This document shows, piece by piece, positions 36,461-44,500 of a stretch of DNA of 64,000 bases. The position numbers were made by a program, and so were the translations under genes. Source of the DNA: Streptomyces californicus. Its GTDB lineage: Bacteria; Actinomycetota; Actinomycetes; Streptomycetales; Streptomycetaceae. The DNA is taken from contig NZ_JNZZ01000027.1 of the NCBI RefSeq assembly GCF_000717645.1, forward strand, positions 1 to 64,000, written 5' to 3'. A model generated the notes under the pieces. It saw only the letters and a program-made list of their open reading frames with translations, was not told the DNA's origin and ran no database searches. Each line of letters begins with the position of its first letter. Positions within the stretch are counted from its first letter, which is position 1.

Positions 36461-36652
36461 TCAGACCGCCGCCTTCTCGTCCTCCAGTTCGGCCCTGATC
36501 TGCGCGCGCAGTTCGGGGCCGTCCTCGTGTCCGTGGACCGAGGCGGCGTGCTCGCTCGCGGCCCGGACGACCTCTTCCTCCTCACCGGTGATCGTGAGGG
36601 TGCAGTTCGATTCGCTCGGATAGGCGCGGCAGTCCGCGATCTTCCTGGTCAC
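36461..36652 (-). CDS. DUF1059 small protein
   Basis: 63 residues. VTRKIADCRAYPSESNCTLT, followed by ITGEEEEVVRAASEHAASVHGH, matches the small DUF1059 family, which has two conserved cysteines and a His. Its function is unknown. The GTG at 36652 follows GAGGAGG at short spacing; a longer frame to 36718 exists but starts with non-conserved residues. Confidence 0.8.
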   Translation of the reverse strand: MTRKIADCRAYPSESNCTLTITGEEEEVVRAASEHAASVHGHEDGPELRAQIRAELEDEKAAV

Positions 36653-36722
36653 CACGGCCTCCTCGGCTCGTACGACGACCTTCTCCTCCAGCGTAGGCCG
36701 CCTCCGCCGGGGCCCCAACGGC

Positions 36723-36980
36723 TCACCAGCCCTCCAACGGGGGAGTCACCTGGGCTGGCTCGGCCGTCCAGGGCTGTTCGAACCCGGCCCGGACGAGGGC
36801 CGCGACGAGCAGCGCCGCCAGCAGCCAGAACGCCGTCCGGTGCGCCGCCCGCCGCCATCGCAGCCGCCGGCCGCCCCGGCGCGCCGCCCGTGCCGCCAGG
36901 TCCGGCGGCAGCACCGGATGCGGGCCGTCCAGCATGCGGCGGACCTGCTCCTCGCGCGGGTCCGGGCGGTCCCCGCTCAT
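36723..36980 (-). CDS. Small membrane protein coupled to the sigma-like gene
   Basis: 85 residues. It has a polar N-terminal half (DRPDPREEQVRRMLDGPHPV...) and one C-terminal hydrophobic helix (AFWLLAALLVAALVRAGF). Its ATG overlaps the stop of the sigma-like gene by four bases (36977-36980), so translation is coupled. Small membrane partners in this arrangement are often anti-sigma factors, but no zinc anti-sigma (ZAS) motif is visible, so the role is inferred from position only. Confidence 0.7.
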   Translation of the reverse strand: MSGDRPDPREEQVRRMLDGPHPVLPPDLAARAARRGGRRLRWRRAAHRTAFWLLAALLVAALVRAGFEQPWTAEPAQVTPPLEGW

Positions 36981-37492
36981 GCCGCGCCCCGGCGGCCCGC
37001 ACCCGCCGTGCGGCCCCCGGCGGGCGGCGCGGTCCGCCCCCGCCCGGCCGACCGCAGCGCCGCCACCGCGCGGGCGCACACCGCGCGGACCCGGTCGCCC
37101 GGCAGCCCGAGCAGCGCCGCCGTCTGCTCCTCGCCGACCTCCTCGTACATCCGCAGGACCAGTACCAGCCGCTCGACGGGGGTCAGCCGCTCCAACAGCC
37201 CGCCGCGCGGCCGCTGGTGGCGCCGGGCCTCCCGGGCGAAGCGGAGGGCCAGCTCCCGGCGGGCCAGGTCGTACGGGTCGCCGCCGTGCAGCCGGTCCCA
37301 CTCCGCGTACGTACGGCAGAGCGCGGCGTGCAGCAGGCGCTCGGCCCGCGGGTACGCGCCGGGGGGCTGCGGCGGCTCGCCGGTGAGCAGCGTCGCCGTG
37401 TGCAGCAGACGGCCGCCCGCGCCCGCCACGAAGGCGTCGAACTCCAGGGCGCGGAGCCGGTCGCGGTGGTCCGCCCGATCGCTCACCACCAC
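36977..37492 (-). CDS. ECF-like sigma-70 family protein
   Basis: 171 residues. The C-terminal part is a region-4 type helix-turn-helix: LTPVERLVLVLRMYEEVGEE followed by QTAALLGLPGDRVRAVCARA. The N-terminal part resembles a worn region 2 (AFVAGAGGRLLHTATLLTG). It starts with three GTG codons in a row, any of which could be used. It overlaps the small membrane protein gene by four bases and lies 122 bases downstream of the stressosome operon on the same strand. It could be an output of that operon, though this is inference. Confidence 0.72.
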   Translation of the reverse strand: MVVSDRADHRDRLRALEFDAFVAGAGGRLLHTATLLTGEPPQPPGAYPRAERLLHAALCRTYAEWDRLHGGDPYDLARRELALRFAREARRHQRPRGGLLERLTPVERLVLVLRMYEEVGEEQTAALLGLPGDRVRAVCARAVAALRSAGRGRTAPPAGGRTAGAGRRGAA

Positions 37493-37614
37493 ATCGCAGC
37501 GCCGTCACCCGGGCGCGGTCAAGAGGGGCGACACGACCGGTTCGTACGCCGTGCGCCCGGCCCGTACGGCGGTGAGGCGTCGGGCGGCATCGGGCGGCGT
37601 CGAGGGGGCGTGCC

Positions 37615-39231
37615 CTACCCCGTCCCGTCCAGGTGCAGCGCGAGCAGCGCGATGTCGTCCTCCTTGCCCTCGCCGAACGAGCCCAGGAGGAAGTCGCAGA
37701 GGTCCTCCAGCTCCCGGGGGCCGGAGACCGCCGCGTCGAGGAACGCGGTCAGACTGTGGTCGAGGTCCTGGTTGCGCACCTCGACCAGCCCGTCGGTGAT
37801 CAGCAGGAGCCGGGCGCCGGGGGCGACGGGGTGGACGTGCGCCGGGGGGTGCGGGAGCCGCAGCCCCAGCAGCGGACCGTGGTCGACGAGGTAGACGGCC
37901 CCGCCCTCGGGGCCGAGCAGCAGCGGCGGGATGTGACCGGCGTTGGCGATGTGGACCCGGCCGCCGTCCGGCTCCACCAGGACCAGGCAGAGCGTCACCG
38001 TGAGCCCCGGCCGGGTGTGCGAGAGCAGGGCGTCCAGCCGCTCCAGGACATGGTGCGGCGGGTGCCCCTCCAAGGCGTAGGCGCGCAGCGCGTGCCGGAT
38101 CTCGCCCATCACCGTCGCCGCGACCAGCGAGTGCCCGGCCACGTCGCCGATGGCCAGCAGCAGCCCGGCCGGGGTCTGCAGCGCCTCGTAGAAGTCGCCG
38201 CCGATCTCCGCGTGGTCGGAGGCCGGCCGGTAGCGCACGGCGAGCGTCGTGCTGGGGGTGTCGGGCAGCCGGTCCGGCAGGAACGTGCGCTGGAGGGCCA
38301 GCGCGAGGGCGTGCTCCTCGTTGAAGGTGCGCAACGCCTCCAGCGCCAGCGCGCAGGCGTTCACCAACTGCTGGAGCAGATCGCGTTCGTCGGAGGTACG
38401 GGCCGCAGCGGCCGGGACGGCGACGCAGACGGGCGGCCGGTCGCGCTTGGTCCGGGTCACCACCATGACGACGTCGTCGTCGATCGGGTCGAGCGGCAGC
38501 AGCGTCCTCCACCGCTCCCGCGACACCGTGACGGCCTCGGTGCCGGTGGAGCCGCCGAGGGCCGGGGAGGCCAGCCGGTCCAGCAGCTCCGCCCGCGCGG
38601 GCAGGGTGACCGGCTCGGCCTCCGGTCCGGCCGCGTGGCTGTGCACGGGCCGGCCGTCGGGGCTGAGGAAGATCGCGGTGGCCGGGCCGGACATGAGCGA
38701 GGCCGCACCGCCGGTCGCCGCCGCGCAGAAGTCGGCGAAGCCGACGGCCCGGTAGACGTCCAGCGTGGCCCGGTTGAGCGCGGCCAGCCGCAGCGTCAGG
38801 TGCTCCGCCCGGCGGCGGGCCCGGGTGTAGCGCAGGGCGGCCGTCACCGTCGCCAGGAACTCGTTCGGGTCGATCGGCTGGTCGAGGTAGGCGTCCGCGC
38901 CCCGGCTCAGCCCCTCGGTGTGGTCCTCGGCGTTGACCGCGACGGCCGAGACGTGGACCACCGGCAGGAAGGCGGTGCGCGGGTCGGCCTTGATCCGCTC
39001 GCAGACCTCGAAGCCCGACATGTCGGGGAGCTGCACGTCGATGACGGCCACCTCCGGCAGGGAGCGGCCCGCCTCCTCCAGCAGGGCCAGCCCCGCCGAG
39101 CCGTCGGCCGCGCCCAGCACCGTGTGCCCGGCCCGCGTGAGCCAGCTCGTGAGGATGTAGCGGTTGGTCTCGTCGTCGTCGATCACCAGGACGGTTCCTG
39201 GCGCGCTGTCGCTCTGCGCGGTCATGGTCAC
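37615..39231 (-). CDS. Receiver-GAF-PP2C (SpoIIE-type) phosphatase
   Basis: 538 residues. Residues 12-135 are a response-regulator receiver: TVLVIDDDETNRYIL with acidic triad and phospho-acceptor Asp65 in VAVIDVQLPDMSG. The usual switch lysine is Gln118 (YLDQPID). A GAF-like middle follows, then a SpoIIE/RsbU-type PP2C phosphatase (YRPASDHAEIGGDFYEALQT, GDVAGHSLVAATVMGEIRHA, ITDGLVEVRN). Such enzymes dephosphorylate STAS anti-anti-sigma proteins. The GTG at 39231 overlaps the kinase stop by four bases. It is the last gene of the stressosome operon. Confidence 0.9.
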   Translation of the reverse strand: MTMTAQSDSAPGTVLVIDDDETNRYILTSWLTRAGHTVLGAADGSAGLALLEEAGRSLPEVAVIDVQLPDMSGFEVCERIKADPRTAFLPVVHVSAVAVNAEDHTEGLSRGADAYLDQPIDPNEFLATVTAALRYTRARRRAEHLTLRLAALNRATLDVYRAVGFADFCAAATGGAASLMSGPATAIFLSPDGRPVHSHAAGPEAEPVTLPARAELLDRLASPALGGSTGTEAVTVSRERWRTLLPLDPIDDDVVMVVTRTKRDRPPVCVAVPAAAARTSDERDLLQQLVNACALALEALRTFNEEHALALALQRTFLPDRLPDTPSTTLAVRYRPASDHAEIGGDFYEALQTPAGLLLAIGDVAGHSLVAATVMGEIRHALRAYALEGHPPHHVLERLDALLSHTRPGLTVTLCLVLVEPDGGRVHIANAGHIPPLLLGPEGGAVYLVDHGPLLGLRLPHPPAHVHPVAPGARLLLITDGLVEVRNQDLDHSLTAFLDAAVSGPRELEDLCDFLLGSFGEGKEDDIALLALHLDGTG

Positions 39232-40613
39232 GGGGTGTTCTCCGGGGCGGCGGGTGCGGATGTCGGGGGTACGGGCGTGAAGGGAAGCTCGACCTCCACC
39301 CGGGTGCCCGCTCCGGGGGTGCTCGACAACCGCAGGGCGCCGCCGAGGAGTTCGGTGAGGGTCCGGGCGTACGGGAGTCCGAGCCCGGTGCCCCGGTGGG
39401 TCCGCTGGAGCGGTCCGCGCACCTGGTAGAACTCCTCGAAGACCTTGGACAGTTCGTCCTCCGGAATGCCCACCCCGGTGTCCGTGACGGTGAAGACCAT
39501 CCACGGCGCGTCCACCCGGAACTCCAGCGAGACCTCGCCCTTCTCGGTGAACTTCAGGGCGTTGGACAGCAGATTGCGCAGGATGCGCGTCAGCAGCGCC
39601 TCGTCGGTCACGGCCACCGGCAGCGCCGAGGGCTCCGGCATCAGCAGGGCGACGTCGGAGGTCCCCGTGTTCCGCATCACCGCGCCCAACTGGGCCAGCA
39701 GCGCCCGCAGATCGGTCGGCGCGGCGTTGATCTCCAACTGGCCCGCCTCCGCCTTGGCCACGTCCAGCAGATCGCCGACCAGCGAGAGCAGGGACTGCCC
39801 GGAGGCGTCGATCAGCGAGAGCTGCCGCCGCTGCTCGTCGGTGAGCGGGGCGGAGTCCGGCGCCAGCAGCAGCCGGGTCAGCGCCACCACCGCGTTGACC
39901 GGGGTGCGCAGCTCATGGCTGATGTTGCGCCAGAACCGCGTCTTGGCCTCGCTGGTCTCGCGCAGCCGGGCCGACTTCTCCTCCAGCTCGGCGTGGAGGG
40001 CGACGACCCCGCTGTTCGTCTCCTCCAGCTCCTGCGACAGCTCGGTGTAGAGGGCGAGGACGCCGCGGTTGGTCTCCTCCAGCTCCTCGTTGAGGCGGCG
40101 CATCTCCTCGCGCTGGGCCCGGGACTCCTCCAGGGCGGTGATCAGGTCGCGGGTCTGCTCCCGCAGGTCCTCGGCGTGGGTGGGGGACGCGTGGCGGCGC
40201 AGCGCGTCGACGACCCCGCGCCGGGCGTCCGTACTGTCCACCCAGCTCGTCGGCAGCGGGTGCTCGGCGACGATCCGCTCCCGTCCGCCGCCGGTCTCGT
40301 GGCGTACGCGGTGCAGGAGCCGGGAGGCCGGATCGAGGTCGGGGGCCGACTTCGCGCCGCCCGTCCACCCGAAGACGACGGCGAGGACGCGCTCCGGGCC
40401 CGGCGGCAGCGCGAAGGAGACCGTCAGCCCCTCGCAGCCCAGCCGGTCGCGGCCCAGCTCGCTCAGCGCGGTGGCGATGCGTACCTGGTCCTGGCGGTCC
40501 ATGCCGAGGGCCTCCGCCGCGCTCTGCCCGATCCGCCGCAGGGCGAAGACGTCCTGCGGCGTGGTCAGGTCGTACGCGGCGAGGGTGGCCGGTTCCGTGG
40601 CGCCGAGGCTCAC
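39228..40613 (-). CDS. Hybrid RsbT-like/histidine kinase
   Basis: 461 residues. The N-terminal 110 residues resemble an RsbT-type ATPase fold (DVFALRRIGQSAAEALGMDR, QDQVRIATALSELGRDRL), but the ATP-binding Asn of the N box is not conserved. A coiled coil at about 145-220 carries the repeat ELEETNxGVxAL. The kinase core has His233 in RFWRNISHELRTPVN, then LLSNALKFTEKG, FTVTDTGVGIPEDEL and GTGLGLPYARTL. No membrane segment is present, so it is a cytoplasmic kinase probably paired with the downstream receiver-PP2C protein. The GTG start overlaps the upstream stop by four bases. Confidence 0.9.
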   Translation of the reverse strand: MSLGATEPATLAAYDLTTPQDVFALRRIGQSAAEALGMDRQDQVRIATALSELGRDRLGCEGLTVSFALPPGPERVLAVVFGWTGGAKSAPDLDPASRLLHRVRHETGGGRERIVAEHPLPTSWVDSTDARRGVVDALRRHASPTHAEDLREQTRDLITALEESRAQREEMRRLNEELEETNRGVLALYTELSQELEETNSGVVALHAELEEKSARLRETSEAKTRFWRNISHELRTPVNAVVALTRLLLAPDSAPLTDEQRRQLSLIDASGQSLLSLVGDLLDVAKAEAGQLEINAAPTDLRALLAQLGAVMRNTGTSDVALLMPEPSALPVAVTDEALLTRILRNLLSNALKFTEKGEVSLEFRVDAPWMVFTVTDTGVGIPEDELSKVFEEFYQVRGPLQRTHRGTGLGLPYARTLTELLGGALRLSSTPGAGTRVEVELPFTPVPPTSAPAAPENTP

Positions 40614-41968
40614 CAGTCCCCCTTGACGACCACGACGCCGGCGTCGTCGCGGCGGACCCCGGCCTCGCGCAGCAGCTGCCCGGCCATCACGGCCGGGGTG
40701 TGCCGGAGCAGTCCGGGCATGGCGTCGGCGTTCCACCGCTCGGTCAGCCCGTCGGAGTGCATGATCAGGGCGCCGCCGGGCTTCCACGGCAGCTCGAACG
40801 TCCGCAGGCTGCGCATCTGCGAGCCGACGATGCCCGGAGCCGACAGCAGGCCGTTGCGGGAGTCGGGGCCGAGGAGGACCCCGCTCACGTTGCCGATGCC
40901 GCAGTACAGGACGCGCCCCCGGGCCGGCTCGATCCTGGCCACCGCGACCGCCCCGCCGCGCGTACCGCGCAGCGCGCCGTGGATGTCCCGCAGCAGGGGC
41001 TCGGGGTGGCGGGCGGCGCTCCGGCGGAACGCCGTCACCGCGGCCTCGGCGGCGAGCGCGGCGAGGGGGCCGTGGCCCAGGCCGTCGCAGAGCACGACCA
41101 GGACGGCCGGCTCCGAGGAGGCCGAGGACCGGCCGGAACCGGCGGAGGAACGTGTCCCGGGCGTGGCCGGGCCGCTGCCGAGGAGACCGGGGGAGCGCGT
41201 CCCGTACGCTCCGCCGCGGCCGGCGTCGGAGGACGACGACCGGGACGTCTCAGGGCCGCCCTCGTCGATGCGTACGGCCCAGGCGTCGCCGCAGCTCGTC
41301 TCCCCGCTGATGGGCCGGGTCAGACCGGAGGCGACCGACGTCGTACCGCCGGTGGGGCCGTCACCGGCCTCGCGGGCCCAGAACTGCGCAGCCATGACGG
41401 TGCCCTTGCCCGGCAGCGAGTGGATGTCGAAAGCGTCGGCGAGCCGGGCGACCGCGCCCAGCCCGATGCCGAGGGTCCCGGCCGAGGAGACCCCGTCCGA
41501 CAGGGCCGCCTCGACGTCGGCGATGCCGGGGCCGGTGTCCACGGTGACGAACTCGACGCCTGCCCGGTCCGGCGTGCGCAGGACGCGCAGCAGCAGCGCC
41601 CCGTCGCGCGCGTGCCGCTGGAGGTTGGTCGCGGCCTCGCTGACCGCCAGGGCGACCTCGGAGGACCGGTAGCCGTCCAGCCCGATCCGCCGAGCCAGGG
41701 TGGCGGCCGCGCCCCGGGCCGCCGACGGCATCTCGGCGGCGTCCCGGAACCAGGCCACGTCCTCGCAGTCGACCACGACGGGCCCGGTCACGGCCCCGGC
41801 CCGGTCCTGCCCGGGGGCGGTCTCCGCGCGGCGCTCCGGTCCGGGTGCGGCTTCGGCAGCGCGCTCAGGCCGGTGTGCGGCCTCGGCGGGCCGCTCCGGC
41901 CCCGCCCCGGCCTCCGCGCGGCGCTCCGCACCCGAGGCCGCGCCCGGGTGGTGCTGCGGCTCGCTCAT
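40610..41968 (-). CDS. RsbT-like ATPase fused to SpoIIE/RsbX-type PP2C phosphatase
   Basis: 452 residues. After a repeat-rich N-terminus (about four 10-residue units like GPERPAEAAH, residues 13-52) comes a HATPase anti-sigma kinase domain with the N box SEAATNLQRHA, FVTVDTGPGI and GTLGIGLGAVARL. A PP2C domain follows with LCDGLGHGPLAALAAEAAV and the metal-binding IMHSDGLTERWN. A Ser/Gly-rich stretch of about 60 residues separates the two domains. Kinase and phosphatase in one chain suggests control of both directions of STAS phosphorylation. The ATG overlaps the RsbT stop. Confidence 0.88.
   Translation of the reverse strand: MSEPQHHPGAASGAERRAEAGAGPERPAEAAHRPERAAEAAPGPERRAETAPGQDRAGAVTGPVVVDCEDVAWFRDAAEMPSAARGAAATLARRIGLDGYRSSEVALAVSEAATNLQRHARDGALLLRVLRTPDRAGVEFVTVDTGPGIADVEAALSDGVSSAGTLGIGLGAVARLADAFDIHSLPGKGTVMAAQFWAREAGDGPTGGTTSVASGLTRPISGETSCGDAWAVRIDEGGPETSRSSSSDAGRGGAYGTRSPGLLGSGPATPGTRSSAGSGRSSASSEPAVLVVLCDGLGHGPLAALAAEAAVTAFRRSAARHPEPLLRDIHGALRGTRGGAVAVARIEPARGRVLYCGIGNVSGVLLGPDSRNGLLSAPGIVGSQMRSLRTFELPWKPGGALIMHSDGLTERWNADAMPGLLRHTPAVMAGQLLREAGVRRDDAGVVVVKGDW
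41813..41932. repeat. Coding ~30-bp repeat in the kinase-phosphatase gene
   Basis: About four degenerate units encode decapeptides of the type GPERPAEAAP at residues 13-52. In-frame. Confidence 0.7.
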
Positions 41969-42387
41969 CGCGCCCACTTGACGATGGTGACCGTCGTGCC
42001 GCGGTCCACCTCCGTGTCCAGGAAGAACTCGTCGACCAGCCGACGCGCCCCGCTCAGCCCGAGGCCCAGACCGCCGCCGGAGGTCCAGCCGTCGGTCAGC
42101 GCCAGATCGGTGTCGGGGATACCGGGTCCGGAGTCCGCGAAGACCGCGGCGACCCCGCGCCGCCCGTGCCGCTCCACCAGACCGGCCCGCATCTCCCCGC
42201 CGCCGCCGTACACCAGGGTGTTGCGGGCGAGCTCGCTCGCGGCCGTGATGAATTTCGTCTGCTCCACCAGGGACAGCCCGCACTGCTGCGCGAAGGTGCG
42301 GACCTGCTGCCGGGAGCGGACGACGTCGTCGTTCTGGGTGATCGGCTGCGTCTGCGGCGGGGCCTCCGGGGCCCAGGGCACGGTCAT
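41965..42387 (-). CDS. rsbT: RsbT-type serine/threonine kinase
   Basis: 140 residues. A compact GHKL ATPase like RsbT, which in the stressosome phosphorylates RsbS and RsbR and is then released to activate a phosphatase. The motifs are TAASELARNTLVYGGGG (N box), FADSGPGIPD and SGGGLGLGLSGARRLVDEF. The ATG overlaps the RsbS stop by four bases, and the gene overlaps the next by four. Confidence 0.93.
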   Translation of the reverse strand: MTVPWAPEAPPQTQPITQNDDVVRSRQQVRTFAQQCGLSLVEQTKFITAASELARNTLVYGGGGEMRAGLVERHGRRGVAAVFADSGPGIPDTDLALTDGWTSGGGLGLGLSGARRLVDEFFLDTEVDRGTTVTIVKWAR

Positions 42388-42758
42388 GTCAGTTCCGCAC
42401 CGGTCGCGGAGCGGCGCAGCAGCGCGAGTCCCTTCTCCAGGTCGAGCGCCGTCCGCACACCGCCCAGGGAGAGGCCCAGCTCGACGAGGGTGATGGCCAC
42501 GGCCGGACGCATGCCCACCACGACGGTCTCGGCGTCCAGCAGGCGCGATATGGAGGCGATCGTGGCCAGCATGCGGCCGACGAAGGAGTCGACGATCTCG
42601 ACCGCCGTGATGTCGATGACGACCCCGCGCGCCGACCGGGCGACGATCTGGTCGGCCAGGTCCTCCTGGAGGTCCAGCACCGTCTGGTCCTCCAGGTCCA
42701 CCTGGATCGAGACCAGCAGGATGTCGCCGATCCGCAGGACCGGTACGCGCTCGGTCAT
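42384..42758 (-). CDS. rsbS: RsbS-type STAS stressosome scaffold
   Basis: 124 residues, a single STAS domain. The phosphorylatable serine is Ser58 in EIVDSFVGRMLA, equivalent to the RsbS site phosphorylated by RsbT. The N-terminus VPVLRIGDILLVSIQVDLED is typical. It forms the mixed RsbR/RsbS particle that holds RsbT inactive until stress. Four-base overlaps with both neighbours. Confidence 0.93.
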   Translation of the reverse strand: MTERVPVLRIGDILLVSIQVDLEDQTVLDLQEDLADQIVARSARGVVIDITAVEIVDSFVGRMLATIASISRLLDAETVVVGMRPAVAITLVELGLSLGGVRTALDLEKGLALLRRSATGAELT

Positions 42759-43606
42759 CGGCCGCCGTCCTGGCGGGTGACGAGGTCGACGCCGGACCGG
42801 CGCAGCGCGTGCTGGAGGGCGTCGGCGAGGGACGCCTTGGTCACGATGTCGCCGAACTCGATGCCCAGGGCCACGATGGTCTGCGCGATCTGCGGGCGGA
42901 TGCCGGAGATCGTGCACTCCGCGCCCATCAGCCGCGCCGCCACGACCGTCTTGAGCAGGTGCTGGGCGACCTGCGTGTCGACGGCGGGGACCCCGGTGAT
43001 GTCGATGATGGCCTGCTCGGAGCCGGTGTCCACCAGCGCCTGCAGCAGCTTCTCCATCACGACCTGGGTGCGCGCCGAGTCCAGGGTGCCCACCAGCGGC
43101 ACGGCGATGACCCCGTCCCAGAGCTTGACCACGGGGGTCGACAGCTCCATCAGCTGGGACGCCTGCGAGCTGATGATCTGCTCGCGGGTACGGGTGTACG
43201 CCTCGATCGTGAGCAGCGCCAGATCGTCCAGGATCCGGGCCAGCCGCAGGTACGCGGTGGTGTCCTCGGCGGAACCGTTGCGCAGCGCGGGCTCCAGCGC
43301 CTGCTTGAGCGCCAGCACGCTGATCGCCGTCTCGCTGGGGGTGAAACCCTGCCGGGCGCGGTTGCGCGACAGCTCGGTCAGCAGCGCCCGCACCTCGGAG
43401 AAGCCGTCGCCGCGGGCGTCCTCGTCCCCCGCCCGCAGTCCGTCCACGAGCGCGCCGTACAGCTCACGCAGCTCGCGGTCGACCTCGGCCTTGCTGATGC
43501 GGCCCTGGAGCGATCTGCTGACGCCGTCGATCCACTCCGCGGTCACCCGCTCCTGGTCGATGGAGAGCAACTCCACCGGACCCGCCGGGCCATCCTGCTG
43601 TACCAC
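42755..43606 (-). CDS. rsbR: RsbR-type stressosome sensor
   Basis: 283 residues. The N-terminal all-helical sensor part (residues 1-145) is of the non-heme RsbRD-type globin-like kind, and a C-terminal STAS domain starts near ELSTPVVKLWDGVIAVPLVG. The STAS domain has IIDITGVPAVDTQVAQHLL and GIRPQIAQTIVALGIEF; threonines 174 and 204 are candidates for RsbT phosphorylation. It is the first gene of the operon, so the promoter should lie at 43607-43700. No sigma-B-like GGGTAY box was found there. Confidence 0.92.
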   Translation of the reverse strand: MVQQDGPAGPVELLSIDQERVTAEWIDGVSRSLQGRISKAEVDRELRELYGALVDGLRAGDEDARGDGFSEVRALLTELSRNRARQGFTPSETAISVLALKQALEPALRNGSAEDTTAYLRLARILDDLALLTIEAYTRTREQIISSQASQLMELSTPVVKLWDGVIAVPLVGTLDSARTQVVMEKLLQALVDTGSEQAIIDITGVPAVDTQVAQHLLKTVVAARLMGAECTISGIRPQIAQTIVALGIEFGDIVTKASLADALQHALRRSGVDLVTRQDGGR

Positions 43607-43813
43607 GTCACGCCCCTTTACCTCTTAAAAGTCATCATCGGGCAACTTCGGGAAGCGTACGGCAAGGCCCCCGCCGCGCAGAGCGGGCAGGGGCCGGTGA
43701 CGGGTGCGGCAGGAGGGGCGGCCGACGGCGGGGCGGCCGCCGGGCCGGACGGGCGGCGCGTACGCGACCCGCGCCGACGGACCGTACGCCGCCCGCGCTC
43801 CCGCCCGGTCCGC

Positions 43814-44344
43814 TCAGTCCGCCTGCGGCGGCTGGTGCGCGGCCTGGCGGGCGGCGAGCGAACCGTTGAACCGGGTGAGCAGGGCGCAGAACGTGTCCCG
43901 CTCCTCCTCGCTCCAGCCGTCCGTCACCCGGGACATCAGCTCCCGCCGCGAGGCCCGCACCTCGTTCAGCCGGGCCTGCCCGCGCGGCGACAGCTGGAGC
44001 ACCACGGCCCGGCCGTCCTCCGGGTGCGAGGTGCGCTTGACCAGCCCGGTGTCGACGAGCGGCGCGACCTGCCGGGTCACCGTCGAGGAGTCGATGCCCA
44101 TCCCGGCCGCCAGCGCCTTGACGCCCATCGGGCCCTCCCGGTCGAGCCGGTTCAGCAGCAGGTACGCGGCCCGGTCCATCGAGTTGCGCACCTGGCCGAC
44201 CCCGCCGAGGCGGGTCTGCTCGGCACGGCGGGCGAAGACCGCCACCTGGTGCTGGAGCGCGTCCAACAGGCCCTCGGGGCCCGGGTGTTCGGGGACGGCG
44301 CCCCCGGAAGGAGACGCAGCAGTCGTCATGTCCTGTGGGGGCAT
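43814..44344 (-). CDS. MarR-family transcriptional regulator
   Basis: 176 residues. The winged helix-turn-helix is clear: RAAYLLLNRLDREGPMGVKA, then LAAGMGIDSSTVTRQVAPLV, and the wing VKRTSHPEDGRAVVLQLSPRG. The ligand and target are unknown. ATG 44344 is used; ATG 44329 with a nearer AGGA is equally possible. It is divergent from threonine dehydratase and lies between it and the stressosome operon. Confidence 0.92.
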   Translation of the reverse strand: MPPQDMTTAASPSGGAVPEHPGPEGLLDALQHQVAVFARRAEQTRLGGVGQVRNSMDRAAYLLLNRLDREGPMGVKALAAGMGIDSSTVTRQVAPLVDTGLVKRTSHPEDGRAVVLQLSPRGQARLNEVRASRRELMSRVTDGWSEEERDTFCALLTRFNGSLAARQAAHQPPQAD

Positions 44345-44500
44345 GGCCGGGGGCTCTCTTCGTACGGAGTCGGATGGGTGGGGGACAGAGTACGCGGCCC
44401 CGGGGCAACGCGTACCAGTGCCGCACAAACCTGCGGACATCGCCGCAGGCCGCCATGGACAAGTCCGCCGCGCCCCCTCGGAGCTGCAAGACTTGCGGTC

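Noticed and set aside
41813..41932. Decapeptide repeat as sign of a frameshifted start in the kinase-phosphatase gene
   Set aside because: The 4-base overlap with rsbT fixes the ATG, and the frame runs unbroken into the ATPase domain.
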